DNA of 64,000 nt from positions 1 through 64,000 of the forward strand of contig QNGE01003539.1 in the NCBI GenBank assembly GCA_008508345.1. The letters run 5' to 3'. How positions within the stretch are numbered: position 1 is the stretch's first letter; the number at the start of each line of letters is the position of its first letter. This stretch comes from Paragonimus westermani (taxonomy: Eukaryota > Platyhelminthes > Trematoda > Plagiorchiida > Troglotrematidae). Shown piece by piece: positions 47,376 through 59,734 of the stretch. Made by a program: the position numbers and the translations under genes. The notes under the pieces were generated by a model. It was given only the letters and a program-made list of their open reading frames with translations, did not search any database and was not told the origin of the DNA.

Positions 47376-49767
47376 CATTATTTGTCATGCGTGCTGTGAG
47401 TCACGTGCCAAAGATCGCCTAATTCTGGGCCCAGTGTTCGTATCCAAACATGCGACGTTGATCACGGACCAACCCAGACAGCTGTCAGAGTGCAAGAGAC
47501 AGGGATCACGGAAGAAATGTAGCTCATACGGGCGAATGAACCAGATGAGTGAGGGAGACTGCGATGTGAAATTCAACATGCTGGGATTTGGATTATTCAC
47601 GGCCAGATAAATTGCAGCACTCACGTGGACTCTGGGCTGTACTAAGCGATTTATCACACTGTCCACCAGCGTTCGGTTAATTGCTCAGCCTAAACAGTGC
47701 AGCATGTGATCGAACACAGCTTCGTAATTACTCGTCAAGCAGCTGTCTATCGGGGCATATTTCATTATTTTCGCTACTATTCTTCACGTTGCTGAGTAGC
47801 CTGTTATAACAATGCTGGCTGCATTTTTTCGGGCATCTACCGTGCACGAGGCACGCAGACCCAAAACCTGGGTTAAACTATTTTTCGGACTAGTGATGCG
47901 CATCATCAAAAGTGGAGGCCAATTCCGTGCTTGTGCAAAATCGTTCTGAGGGAGGCACATACCAGCCAGAGAAATCTGTCACAACCTCCGTTTAGTATCG
48001 TCAACCATTTTTCATCCAGTCTCATAGCTTAACAAATTTTAGGCAGTCCACAAAAGATCTGTTGTGTGACCGTTGCTTTTCTTTCAGAAAAAAATAACGG
48101 AATACATGTTCCAAAACACCCAGTGTGTGTGCTAGTTTCTGGTCTATACCGCTGTATTACGCAGTCATACACGCTCTCCGTGGGAATGTCCACAATCTAA
48201 TTGCCATTGGCATTTTGGTAGATGGGCTCTCGAGCGAGCCCATGGAACTGGCGTTCAGAGTCACATTGGTATTGCGATACAGGTTTAATGACAAAACCAA
48301 ATGCTTATGAATAACCCTGGGTACTTCCTGAATTCTCGCTCATATCATTAAATAAAAATTCACACGGTAATACGCACGACTCAGGACGGTGTTCACAGAT
48401 TCTTCGGCATCCCCATTGACTTTGTTTGGGCCGCTCAGCTGAATGTCGGAATCAACGTTCGCATCCGAGATTCGATTTATCGATGTGCCACCTGAAGAAT
48501 GAAATTGACAACGAATGACTTGTTGATGTCTACGCATAACAGAATGAGTTGAGCGGTTCACGCGAACGATTCAGTAATTTTAATGAAATTTGGTGGAATA
48601 ACAGGAGTGGATTTGATTGTACCAGAAGCAAATGATTCACCTCTATCTGGATCCACTGCTAAAGTAAACATGCATAAGCATACGAACATGTATGAACAGA
48701 TGTGATGACACTAGGGTCACTGATACTAGCTTCAACTAAAATAGACGACGGATTGCGAATTTTCTGATAAATTTCTATCTTCCCTTGATTGTTTTTGGTT
48801 GCCTCTTCGATCCTCTTTAAACTCCCCGCTTAATATGACAAATATTGTTTCCTTCAATAAGGATACACTATATCTTTTTTCAACATTAGTTAACAAATAA
48901 TGAATTGTGTTTTCTGGCTTTTCCTAAATAACCATTTTTGCAATGTTTATTGTTCTCATCGACATCCTACTTCTCTATGTGAACCTGTTGGTTTTCGGAT
49001 TTTGTGGGGTTTTTTATACCGGCTGGTATGCACTTCGTTCATGACGACTGTAGGAGCTGGCGGAGTTGCGAATGGCTCGGTGGAAACGATTATCTGCCAT
49101 CTATCCATTTCTAGTTGGTCGGTTGAGTCCGTGGAGACTGTACCTGAAGCCCGCTTTGGTTGGTACCAGTCAGATGCTCTTTGATTATACGGTTGATCAG
49201 TTTGTTCCCGTTGTCCCCAAAATGGGTTAGGTAGTGTTCTTTGATACTTATTGATAAACGTTCAGCCGTCTTGTTTACACACTGCTCTGCACATCAGTAG
49301 AAGAACGTATAATCTAACAGGGAATGGTTGACTATGAATTTGGTCTTTCAAGCCAAACTGAAGGAAGCGATGCTGTGAATACACGCCCGAGATTCTGGTT
49401 ACGTTTAACGTTGTACTGCGATATAACCTCTGAGAGGCTTATTCCTCCACTCTCAGACGTTGTCCAGGTTCTGCTACGATCACACTTGTCATTGTATAAC
49501 CTTCAGTTTTCGGGCGGATTGAACCCCACCCACAATTGATTGCGGCTCTGTTGTCTCCAAAGACTTTTACAGTCTGTCACTTCCCAAAACAAGCACAAGT
49601 ATGGAGTTTTGCTATGATTAGGGTGGATCAGTAGTGAATATCCTTGTCACGGCCGGGACTATTTCTCTGGTTTGGCTAACATTTGATGCATATGCCAGTG
49701 TATTTCGGATGGATTCAAGTTTTTCCATTCGAGACCCAAAGGTGACTGATTAGGCTGTTATTGACAT
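47376..49767. other. Spacer with one exon-like stretch
   Basis: On the minus strand, 48509-48380 (GGTSINRISDANVDSDIQLSG and onward) follows a strong pyrimidine-rich acceptor ending TTCTTCAG. It is not identified. The rest is featureless apart from the 72-base repeat at 48692-48762. Confidence 0.35.
48692..48762 (-). repeat. 72-base repeat, copy A
   Basis: This is the partner of 45196-45268 in the same orientation, 3.5 kb away. On the minus strand it is preceded by TTTATCAG, an acceptor-like site, and followed by GTATGC, a donor-like site. Confidence 0.7.
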
Positions 49768-49877
49768 TAGATGGGACCCAACTGTAAAAAGTCAGAGCTT
49801 CGGCTGGATTCGAACCAATGACAGGCGCAGCATTCCTTAATGCGGCAAGCACTGTACCAGCTGAGCTACGGAGCCAC
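49768..49877 (-). repeat. tRNA-derived SINE with A and B boxes
   Basis: On the minus strand it begins GGCTCCGTAGCTCAGCTGGTA, an RNA polymerase III A box in tRNA context, followed about 45 bases later by the B box GGTTCGAATCC. The acceptor and D stems do not pair properly, so it is not a functional tRNA. A non-tRNA body continues to the CATCTAA end also found at 47291. Confidence 0.8.
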
Positions 49878-52800
49878 ACCAGGAGCTCGGAAGTTTCATA
49901 GCTGGATTCTGATATTGGTATGTAATAACGGATGTCGGTCTGTTGTATGGAATTTGAATCATCTGTAGTCGATCACAGCCGTCGCATTCCTGTAAACCTC
50001 CCAATTAGCTCAGAAATAATCACCAGACTCGAGTTTCTCTCGTGTTGCAGTTTATCACTGGTGCATTTGCTGGCTATTTGGTTGGACAATCCTGGTTCGA
50101 AACTTTACTTAACTAATGCGAACTTGTGTTCGTTCTTGTGTTTAACACGCCCACCTGCGTGTGAACGAACAAACGCAGTAAGCTGCAACATTTTTTTGTA
50201 GTACTGTTATTCCTTTATGCTCTATTACACGTACTTATATCTACGTCAGTATCCATGGTTGTCACCGGACATTCAATCAACTTTGATATATCCAGCTTCA
50301 CGTGAATGGTAGTTACGACACCACAGTAGGACATGTGAAGGGTTTCAATATGATCCGCCTTCAGCTGTCAATAAGAAAGCATCAGACATCTCAGTACAAA
50401 CTAGGTCTCCAAGAACAAACTCTGTTCAGTCTTAACATTCCACATTTCACCTATTGTGATGGAAAAAGTTTGGTTCCCATAACCATCTTCCAGGCGCTTA
50501 CGATAGTTCAGTATTTGTTGACTCTGTTTCTAACCTCAAACTGAAACGAACACATGTGAATATAGATGCAGCATCAAGGATAGATCATTTCGCTGTTGAC
50601 GTAAAACATAGTGTTCTAACAGTTGGCGTAACATTTGGTTACCTCCCACTTCGCTTAATTATATACATTCATTCAACCGTACAATAATGCGATGCCGCCT
50701 GAACATAACGTGCTCCGCCATGATGTCCCTATCATAGGTCTGAAATATTTTATGTCGGTGGTCAAAGATATCGGCGAAAATCCGATGTGAAAGCTTAATC
50801 TAAAAAAGCAGAAGAGTTTATCCAAGCTCTGGGGTTATCGTGTCATGCTTTCGCTAGGTTAAACACCGCGGTGCTACAGCAATTACTTCTTTCGCCTCTG
50901 AAACAGCTTGGAGTGATTGTTTGTTATGAGATGCTCAATCTTCACTTGACAACCCTATCCGGTGTGTGTCGTGTAGCCCGAAGTTAAATGTCCCTATAAG
51001 TTAGATCACAGTCTAGTTTATATTTGCCTAGGTTGTGCCGTACATACTTGATTCTATCAAGATATTCGGGTGCAGTATTTTGTAGGAACAGTCCGATGTT
51101 CAGATGCAACTCACCGTTAACTGACAACGATAACGAATGTGAAAGCATGAATGCTAGTGTAAATGATTGGACAGTGGACGATGGACATGACAAATATGGA
51201 ATGATGTAATAACGCCATTGTGTCTCATTCCTAATGTTAAATAATTTCTTGACTGAGTTGCATATGAATCGAAATATTCGCACTTGGACTGTCGTGCTAA
51301 GTGAGGCGCGACGATTGAAACTTCTGTTCAAAATAATCACTCAAAACGCTGTTTGTTCCAAAATCGGGAAGCGAATTCTGCGTGTTGTTCTCTGATCATT
51401 TTCGTATTTTTTGCGCATTCCCGGAAGTCACGTTTAAAGCTTGGTCACTAACTCATTTTGGTTCGGTCAAAATGGTGTCGTTCACATATGAAAACGGGTT
51501 GAACGCTGTCTTCCGATTATATTCGCCCAGTACAACCCATAGAGTCGATTGGTAGTTCAATACCTTTCTTCCATACCATATGAAACTAACCAAATGATTT
51601 ATGACCAACACATTGTCTTTTCATTGTTACGCTTAACCAACAGTTAAGAAAATAGGCAAGTCTCCTGTTGTATACTTTCCGTTTCGCTGGAACTCGGAAA
51701 CACAAAATTCGGTAGTTGTTGCTCTCATTATCCCAGCTAATTAAAGCTTGTTGAGTAGTGCAATTAACTGGTAAATATAACCGCCTGTTGGGAGGATGCA
51801 CCTACACGTTGTGATTAGAGTGTGTTATTGCTGATCAACGACAGAAACAAAGCGAACATAACGCAAATGTGTTGTGGTCTCAAGTGTGCTTTATGTTTGT
51901 GTGGCCTACGATAAAACTGTGTTGTGATCTGCGGGCGACACACATCAGAACTAATAAGTCGCTATGGTTTAGTTCCAGCTTCATGAACGACTTGGCGACT
52001 GGACTGATATTCTTCGGCTAGTACAAGTAGGACTCTTAGTCTCTACACAGTAACCTTCTCCCATATAACTTTACAAAATGTTCGGTAGTAAATTGCTATG
52101 GTTTCATGTCTTTTCCTCAGTCTTCTCTCCAGAAATGCTAGGTACATGTGAGATTCAGAATCCACCCACCCTCCGCGTATATAATACTGCTTAGTAGAGA
52201 AACCGAATAACCACCGTGTGTGAACAATATCTGAGTTTGTCTCCTTCTCCAGGTTGTCATTGGCTGCCATTAGTCTCCTGACCGTACTTGAAGAAGTCAC
52301 ATGAAACCTGGCATGTATTTCGTCATACTTGGTAGATGCCGATCTGACATTCTCTGTGAACACGTACGCAAATTTGATGAAGTTGGGAATTCATAGCAAG
52401 CAACGGGCTGCATTATAAATTTGGTAACAAACATGTACACTCTATTTCATGCAGCGCTTGTTAACATAAAGTAGTACCAATCAGGTCAAACATGATCTAC
52501 TCTACTGAAAGTTTCTTGCTTGAACAATGCAATTGCTGTCAACATAGAACGAGTTCCAAGGGTATATAAGTTGAGTAGATGAATTGCTCACAAATAACTT
52601 TTACTAACGGATTTGTAACTATTGTCAGAGCACTTGTTACAATAGCAACTCAACACTACAAACTCTCATCCTAAACGTTTTATTAGTACTCAATAGATAA
52701 ATGCAACAATTCAGACAAAATTTTATTCGAACAGATACATAGAGAAAAGAGAGGGCTTACCGGTGATAGTCACGTAAACAGTTATAAAAGTGAACAAGAC

Positions 52801-53693
52801 GATTGAAAACATGGTGAGATTTTGTGTGAAACGACTGTGGTTTGGCAGAACGCTGATTTATATATATGTAGCTTAATGCACTGAGAAGTATGACCAATTA
52901 CGTCTGGAAAAACATTCCACTGTTTTGAAGTATGGTTGAGGTTAGAACTGAAAGCATTTACAGAAAATATGGACACGGAATGAACAAAAACCAGTCATGC
53001 TACAGTGGACTCTTGACATTCAACTATGGATTACCAGAGAATTATTTGTACTCGGTTGTGTGTGCGTGGATGGGCATAGAAGTGCAAATTGTGCACAGAA
53101 GGCGCACAGAAGTGCAAATTGCGCTCAATCCACTGATTTGGTGATGAGTTATAACTTGAGTGAGATTTGAGAATACTTAAGAATGTACAGGAATAGATTA
53201 TTCTTAAAATTCTCTTGCTCTTCTCTGACACCCTCTGTTGTACCACACGAAAAAACTTTACTGTTTTCCACAACGGATTGGAATGTGTCAAATACGGATG
53301 AGTTTTAATCACCACGGTTGATGGGCCAACGGCGGAAAACAACGTCGGCGGCAAGAATTGTTGCGTAAGAAGTAAACGTGAGAATGGTTTTTATTATAAA
53401 TAACAGAAGGGAGTAGGTTGAAAGAAAGCTACTGATAGTAGGGTGTGAAATCACTGTCAAATTCAACCATCCGCAATAAAATCAATTGTCAGGAGTTAGA
53501 ACTTTCCGTCATACACAATGTGGCGTAAACCACGGAAGAGTATAAACTATACCATACAAGATGCTTTGTAGATCCCAGAATGCACATCGTTCAAGAGCCG
53601 TATACTGATCGCGGATTTTATAATTAGAACGAATGCAGTGGGTTGATGAACCAGCCAGATATACTGTCTGGTCTAATACATATTGTGGTGGAT
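49878..53693. other. Spacer; weak exon candidates near 51.7 and 52.2 kb
   Basis: On the minus strand, 51783-51680 (RLYLPVNCTTQQALISWDN and onward) follows a good acceptor (CATCCTCCCAACAG) and has a fibronectin-III-like flavour; 52340-52190 also reads like protein. Neither can be assigned. The rest is AT-rich. Confidence 0.35.
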
Positions 53694-54767
53694 TGTCAGG
53701 TCGGAGGTGCGAGTTTTCGAACACGGCCGAATACCTCAACGCGAGGGGACGTACGTTCAAAAGCCTGCCGCGATCGAATCAAGAACAACGTGCGCGACCG
53801 GATGAGTCATCGCTCGACTGGATCGGACCAACGGGCGAGGCAGGGCAGGCGAAATACGACAGACGGCCAGATCGGAGGCGTGGTTTTTCCAACATTTAGA
53901 GGAACGTCTCGACACGATGTTGGAATACGGTCAAGGCCAACATTGGGTGGATGGCGGACAGCACGAGCAGCCGGACGAGCCATCGCGTAACGAAATCGGA
54001 CAAACAGACGAGGAATGNNNNNNNNNNNNNNNNNNNNNNNNNNNNNNNNNNNNNNNNNNNNNNNNNNNNNNNNNNNNNNNNNNNNNNNNNNNNNNNNNNN
54101 NNNNNNNNNNNNNNNNNNNNNNNNNNNNNNNNNNNNNNNNNNNNNNNNNNNNNNNNNNNNNNNNNNNNNNNNNNNNNNNNNNNNNNNNNNNNNNNNNNNN
54201 NNNNNNNNNNNNNNNNNNNNNNNNNNNNNNNNNNNNNNNNNNNNNNNNNNNNNNNNNNNNNNNNNNNNNNNNNNNNNNNNNNNNNNNNNNNNNNNNNNNN
54301 NNNNNNNNNNNNNNNNNNNNNNNNNNNNNNNNNNNNNNNNNNNNNNNNNNNNNNNNNNNNNNNNNNNNNNNNNNNNNNNNNNNNNNNNNNNNNNNNNNNN
54401 NNNNNNNNNNNNNNNNNNNNNNNNNNNNNNNNNNNNNNNNNNNNNNNNNNNNNNNNNNNNNNNNNNNNNNNNNNNNNNNNNNNNNNNNNNNNNNNNNNNN
54501 NNNNNNNNNNNNNNNNNNNNNNNNNNNNNNNNNNNNNNNNNNNNNNNNNNNNNNNNNNNNNNNNNNNNNNNNNNNNNNNNNNNNNNNNTAGAAGGCGCCG
54601 ATCACACATGTAAACCGGTCAGAAGTGCACACGACGTGTAAACGGAAACCGGGGCGGGGGTGTGCTGCGGGTTGGAATTATGACTCATAAACGAGAGAGC
54701 GCGCGTTGCATGTGACTGGCGATTTGGTCAATAAAGATTGTGCTTTATTGTACGCCTTCTCGCTACA
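53694..54767. repeat. GC-rich retroelement-like segment around the gap, possible LTR
   Basis: The composition changes abruptly from AT-rich to GC-rich at a TGTCAGG (53694) and back after a TACA (54767). An AATAAA lies at 54730-54735, close to the right end. These are the marks of an LTR, but the centre is unsequenced and no target duplication is visible. The open frames across it are chance or N-padding. Confidence 0.4.
54018..54588. other. Assembly gap of 571 N
   Basis: An unsequenced run. Frames reported across it are artefacts. It lies inside the GC-rich repeat-like segment, a common cause of assembly breaks. Confidence 0.99.
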
Positions 54768-56056
54768 ATGTTACCAAAAACTATTATTTATTCACTGCGT
54801 AACTATTCAATTTCTCAGAATGACGCGCGTTCCGCATATTTTGTCAAGCCCCACCGAAATATTGTATGGTTGGGCAATCGTTCATCCTTGAGTTTCCTAC
54901 TGAGAGAGCGTCTCGAAAAGAATTTTATTTTCTCGCATTGGATAGGTAAACATTCTCAAAAACTTATCAAACAATCTGTCTGAAGAAGAGAATGAACAAG
55001 CGCGCATCGATCAGTAATGAAAGAAGATCAAACATATTTGTGCTCGCATTTCCAGTTGGCTAATGACTCGATCGGAGCCAAATGATTTTCCATGGATGGC
55101 GGACTGGTACAATTTGGCGCTGCAAAGGCTGGACCAGTTTGATCAAGAAGACGTTGTTTCATTGAATCGGATGCGAGAAAATGAAGTTTCCTGGTTCCAC
55201 AATGAACGCAAGCTATAAGAACAACACAACCAATGTTCATTGAACTGCCTGTAAACCCACTGAGCTGCATCTGCGAAGCCCGGGGGAGTGGTGTCGAAAG
55301 CAACTTAAGTCGACGCGTGTTTGTAATGAGCGCTGAAAACATGACTCGTTTATAACGAATTCATTGAACTAGTGCATGGGAAATACATGCATACGCCTAA
55401 CCCACTGTATAACTCATCACAACTTGGCATTCAAAAGTGATAACCGAAAACGCTTTCATTTGCTTATTTCAGTCGTATACGTTCCGCTTCAGCATTTCTT
55501 ATATTCATATATTCACGAGAATGCGCGAAATCCAGTTATGCATCCTGCCATTTACCTCACCACACACTCATGGAATGGTGTCTCTCCACACGCTCTGATA
55601 TTAATCAGTCAACTCTCAAGCCACTGTATATGGTGAACCAAGTATCCCTCTCACATATCTCCATTCAGTTGTGTGCAGTCTGAGCGACCCTCCTAGGTGC
55701 TCACTGCAGATTATTCAGATAATTCACAGATATTCTCCTTTTGCATGCTTACGGAGTATGAAAAACTTCTATCATGTAAAACCGGCGAATACATTCCTGT
55801 CACTCATATATAGAGGCGAAGCAATAAATGTAACGTTTTGAGCCCATCATTCTTCCGTCATCCTGACGCTTGTTGTAAGCTCTCTACCACTAAATCGCTT
55901 TTGAGAGGAATAACAAATATGTACAGTGGAACTGAGCACTGAACACCGTAAATACTTCTTCTGAACTGACGCTTACAATTTTTTAACATTTCGGTAGTCG
56001 TGTTAGTGTGTTCGTGGACATTCACAGAAATCATGAACGGTCTTATAAAGTATTAT

Positions 56057-56057
<1 letters not shown>
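54768..56057. other. Spacer with no recognised gene
   Basis: AT-rich sequence with short frames only. I see nothing to annotate. Confidence 0.5.
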
Positions 56058-56101
<44 letters not shown>

Positions 56102-56102
56102 A
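56058..56102. repeat. (TAC)n microsatellite at the 3' end of the R2-like element
   Basis: About 15 uninterrupted copies of TAC on the plus strand, (GTA)n on the element strand. It starts right after a minus-strand AAAATAAACGAT, where the R2-like element appears to end. Confidence 0.95.
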
Positions 56103-56525
56103 TCGTTTATTTTGAAGAGCAATTTACACAACTTCTTGCAAAGAAAGAACAACCGGCGACACCAATATGGAATAAGAGAAATGGCAAGGGGAGTAAGCGG
56201 AAACAAGCTCACAGTCAAATGTTACGCGATGCGTAGTCGGCAACATTGTACATATAATGGGTCCTCGCATAAGAATGACAAGCGTTAATAGTTCAGGCAT
56301 CAAAGAAAAACAGGGTAGGGGTGTGTGTCAAACAGTGTGCAGAAAATTGGAGGCACAGTATAGGAGAACTAAAAAAAAAAATTCGGTAAAGGTGAAGTGT
56401 TAAAAACAGTAAAACCCACAAAATCACAGGCTCTTCAGGGCACAAAGGTGCTATCACAGTCAAGGCTCACGCATCGGGACAGAATGTCCTTCATAGAGAG
56501 ACGACTGTCAGGGAGGTGGCAACAG

Positions 56526-59500
56526 TCAACGCCAGGTTCCCCGCATATAGGTGTCGTAAGTTTTCAGGGAACCAAGAACAGTTAGTAGACATAGATCTGT
56601 GACTGCATAAGAAGGCAATCCGAGTCGAAGAATAGCGCTACATGAAGCAGGGAACATGATTCCGCGAAAGGAAATAATCACAGGTGAATGAGAGACAGAG
56701 TTCACCTCACAGCTCATGGTATGGAGCGTGGACAAAATGGCAGCTTTATGGGAGTCAGTACCGTATTTCGCAGTCTTGTCGGTCCAGGCAAGTTGGCAAC
56801 GGTAGTCGTCCACTATACTGACATCAAGCACCACAGCAGCGCCGCCACGAACCGCGATCACATCGGGTTTGATAAACGAGCTCGCCGTTGGTACTCGCAG
56901 CTCCTCGAAGACTGTATAGTCCAAGTTACGCAGTCGTCTCGCCAGGTCTTTAGCCACGCGGTTATGTCGAGCACAACGCGCATCGTGAGTGATCCAGCAT
57001 GATTGCAGAATATGAGCGAGGCTTTCTGGTTGACCACAGTTGCCACGGCAGAGAACTGACTGGCCGCTTCGGTCACCTCGTGAGTTTCGGACCTTGGTCC
57101 GCAGCAGACTACACCTGAGCTGGATAGCACGAATAAAGATCCTGGGGAAGATGCGATCTGGATTGAACAGCCAACGATTGGAGAGTGGAGAGCGTGATAC
57201 TTCCCGAAGACCACAGCCATCAAGCGAGTGATAAAGCTTATTGGACCATGCAGAGTGGGCTTCCTCCTTGCTCGTCACCACTACACCCTGGACGCGTACC
57301 GGGACATTTACTTCCCTCAGGATAGGGCCAAACGAATGGTCTTTGACCACATTCCGCAGAACTGGACATTGACTAGAGAGCAGTCTCTCCAGTCGGGATT
57401 TGCGCGAGATGGGGATAGTGGTGGATAAACTCGGGATGCCCAGACCCCCCAAACGAATTGGGGTGTGGATGTAGCTGATGGGCGTGTCCTTGGGAAGGCG
57501 CAGCCATTGCCGAACAAACTGGCGGACGGTACAGTCCATTGCTTTGAGCGTGTTCCGGTGCACTCGACTCAGTATCAACGAGTGATTCATCTTGGGGATC
57601 AAATGTTGTCTCAGCAGATCTAAACGTTGATGCGGCTTCAATGGCGCTCTGGTCGTTTCGTCCAGCATCGTGCGAAGCTGCAGACGGTGATTAGTGAATG
57701 CTTTACCTTTCCAGGTGAACGGGATACCTAGGTAGGTCACCGTGTCAATGGCGCTTAGTGAGCGGATAGTATCCGGACCGAACTGAATAGACTCGTTGGA
57801 GATGGCGGTCACATTGTGTTTGTGATCACCGCGAATGACCATCAGTTTCGTTTTGCGCGTGTTGATCTGCAGCCCGGATAATTCCAGAGCACTAGCGGCG
57901 GCTGCAAGCTTCTCGGAGAGTCGCGTGGGGTTTTCAGCAAGGAGGATCAGATCGTCGGCATAGGCAAAACCGCTGACCAGTGTGTCGTGGAACTGGTAGC
58001 CAAGCTCCGGTCGAGAAAGGGCCAGCACCTCATCCATCGCCATGATAAACAAAAGCGGGGACAGTGGGTCACCCTGGCGAACGCCACGCTGGGACCGAAG
58101 GACGGTGCTGCCAAGCGTGACGGAAGCATTCCGATAAGAGTCCGCGATGTAATGAGTCAGAGGTGGAGGGGCGCCGAAAGCTTGGGCCGATCTGATAATA
58201 CAGTCCTGCGAGATGGAGTCAAATGCTTTGGACACGTCGATAAAGGCCGCACACAGACTTGAAGAGGTTGCACATGAGTTCCGAAGCAGCGCATGGAGCA
58301 GTGAGGTCGCCTCGAGGCAACCGTCACGATGCAGGAAGGCAAACTGAAGAGCGGGCAGATGCAAGCGCGCGTTCCAACGATCAGCCAATATCTTGTGAAA
58401 ACAACGAATCAACGTCGAAGATACGGCGATTGGTCTGAGCTCGGTTGGAGATGAAGGATTATTAACTTTCGGAACAAGCGTGATGCGAGAGCGGCACAGA
58501 TGGATCGGACAACCTTGGGTCAGCAAGAAAAGGTTGAAGTATCCGGCCAGGGCATCAGCTTTCATGCGCTTCAAATGTTTGGGCAAAAGCTTGTCCAAAC
58601 CCGGAGCGGTGTTCTCCATTTGCTTCAAAGTGCGTGATACCTCATCTCCGGTGATCGGGTCGACCAATGACCAGTCCGGCGGCAGAATCGTGCGGGACGG
58701 TCGCTCATCAGGGTGCGGATGAGCCGATAGTACTTCGGACCAGTATTCGTTGGAACTATCCGGAAGGCCACGGTTCATTTTGTAGGCAGTTCTCCAATTG
58801 CCAGAAAAAACTGCAAAAGCAGCATCTTTCCTGCGCTGGTGGTACAGCGTTTGAATCGCTGCATAGTTAGCTCTCCGTATCTGTTTGCTGGTCACGAGGG
58901 CTCCGACGTTAATGCGAGCACGTCGTCGGGTATTCAGTCGCCAGGTGTACGGAAACGCTTGTGCGGCATGCATGTTCAACAGCGACTTAGCTTGTACCAT
59001 CGTGAAAATACCTGCCTGAAGACCGCGGGCGATAGCTAGTAGTCCGTCGGTTTGTAAAGAAGCCTCGCTATTAGACTCCAGTTGGGTAATCACTGTTTGG
59101 ATCAAACAGGCAAACCACTCGGGGTTTTCAGCAGCTTGGGACTCAGTACCAGATGTCACGTTGGTCTGCGAGACGGTGACTGGATTGGCAGTGGGGACAG
59201 GATTCCTCTGCCAACTCAGTGTATACAGACGCGTCCGGATGCTCTCCACAGTACGACCTGGGAAAAGTGACAGGAGCCGATTATGGAGTTCGCGTCGAGT
59301 AGGGCACGACGGGGCCAGCTCATCGGCATACTTGAGAAGGGAAGCCGATTCTTGCTGAGACCAATTTGTTCCGGCGGATTTCATGTGGTTGAGATTCTCA
59401 CGGTTGCGTTCAACTGGATGAGCTTGCCTCCTGTGTTGACTGAGACCGATTTTGGTGGGAAAGGTGCGATCACAGTCGGCGCAGTCAAAGACTGTGGCAT

Positions 59501-59648
59501 GCTGGACGTCAACGTCTTGCTCTTGATCATTCCTGCGTCGATGCATACGAGTATGAGCCGACAAGCCAGCGTTCGACTTGCAAATTCGGCCACATTCTGA
59601 ACAAGCGTACTCCGCTCGCCTATCCTGTGTACTGTTAGAAGCCTGCAC
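56526..59648 (-). CDS. R2-like protein: C2H2 fingers, Myb, RT, restriction-like endonuclease
   Basis: The single protein recognises the target, nicks it and reverse-transcribes the element RNA at the nick. About 1040 residues are open. There are two C2H2 fingers (C16, C19, H32, H36; C56, C59, H72, H77) and a Myb-like DNA-binding segment at about 94-147. The reverse transcriptase spans about 340-640, with motif A FIDVSKAFD (Asp 471), motif B GVRQGDPLSP (522-531) and motif C FAYADD (561-566). A CCHC follows (C867, C871, H879, C884), then the endonuclease with KPD at 927-929 and Asp 942. All catalytic residues I can place are intact. The listed start is GTG; an in-frame TAA precedes it shortly and no in-frame ATG lies before finger 1. 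R2 elements are known for unusual initiation after ribozyme processing. An ATG at 59671 lies in a different frame. Confidence 0.93.
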   Translation of the reverse strand: MQASNSTQDRRAEYACSECGRICKSNAGLSAHTRMHRRRNDQEQDVDVQHATVFDCADCDRTFPTKIGLSQHRRQAHPVERNRENLNHMKSAGTNWSQQESASLLKYADELAPSCPTRRELHNRLLSLFPGRTVESIRTRLYTLSWQRNPVPTANPVTVSQTNVTSGTESQAAENPEWFACLIQTVITQLESNSEASLQTDGLLAIARGLQAGIFTMVQAKSLLNMHAAQAFPYTWRLNTRRRARINVGALVTSKQIRRANYAAIQTLYHQRRKDAAFAVFSGNWRTAYKMNRGLPDSSNEYWSEVLSAHPHPDERPSRTILPPDWSLVDPITGDEVSRTLKQMENTAPGLDKLLPKHLKRMKADALAGYFNLFLLTQGCPIHLCRSRITLVPKVNNPSSPTELRPIAVSSTLIRCFHKILADRWNARLHLPALQFAFLHRDGCLEATSLLHALLRNSCATSSSLCAAFIDVSKAFDSISQDCIIRSAQAFGAPPPLTHYIADSYRNASVTLGSTVLRSQRGVRQGDPLSPLLFIMAMDEVLALSRPELGYQFHDTLVSGFAYADDLILLAENPTRLSEKLAAAASALELSGLQINTRKTKLMVIRGDHKHNVTAISNESIQFGPDTIRSLSAIDTVTYLGIPFTWKGKAFTNHRLQLRTMLDETTRAPLKPHQRLDLLRQHLIPKMNHSLILSRVHRNTLKAMDCTVRQFVRQWLRLPKDTPISYIHTPIRLGGLGIPSLSTTIPISRKSRLERLLSSQCPVLRNVVKDHSFGPILREVNVPVRVQGVVVTSKEEAHSAWSNKLYHSLDGCGLREVSRSPLSNRWLFNPDRIFPRIFIRAIQLRCSLLRTKVRNSRGDRSGQSVLCRGNCGQPESLAHILQSCWITHDARCARHNRVAKDLARRLRNLDYTVFEELRVPTASSFIKPDVIAVRGGAAVVLDVSIVDDYRCQLAWTDKTAKYGTDSHKAAILSTLHTMSCEVNSVSHSPVIISFRGIMFPASCSAILRLGLPSYAVTDLCLLTVLGSLKTYDTYMRGTWR

Positions 59649-59734
59649 GGAGGTGCTGGCGGTAAGTTCATTTTATTGATCGATTGTAACCAGTACGTTA
59701 AAACCAGGTAGAGTGGTTGGCCCTATCTGGAGTT

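Noticed and set aside
49801..49877. Possible functional tRNA gene on the minus strand.
   Set aside because: A and B boxes are present, but the acceptor and D stems do not pair and the homology with 47.3 kb extends past the tRNA part, so it is a SINE.
50984..51340. Minus-strand frame whose start (RRASLSTTVQVRIFRF) hints at an RTE-type RT C-terminus.
   Set aside because: The rest of the frame has none of the expected following motifs and no RT motif lies upstream.
53896..54641. Long open frames on both strands across 54.0-54.6 kb.
   Set aside because: They consist of the N run translated as X and are not real.
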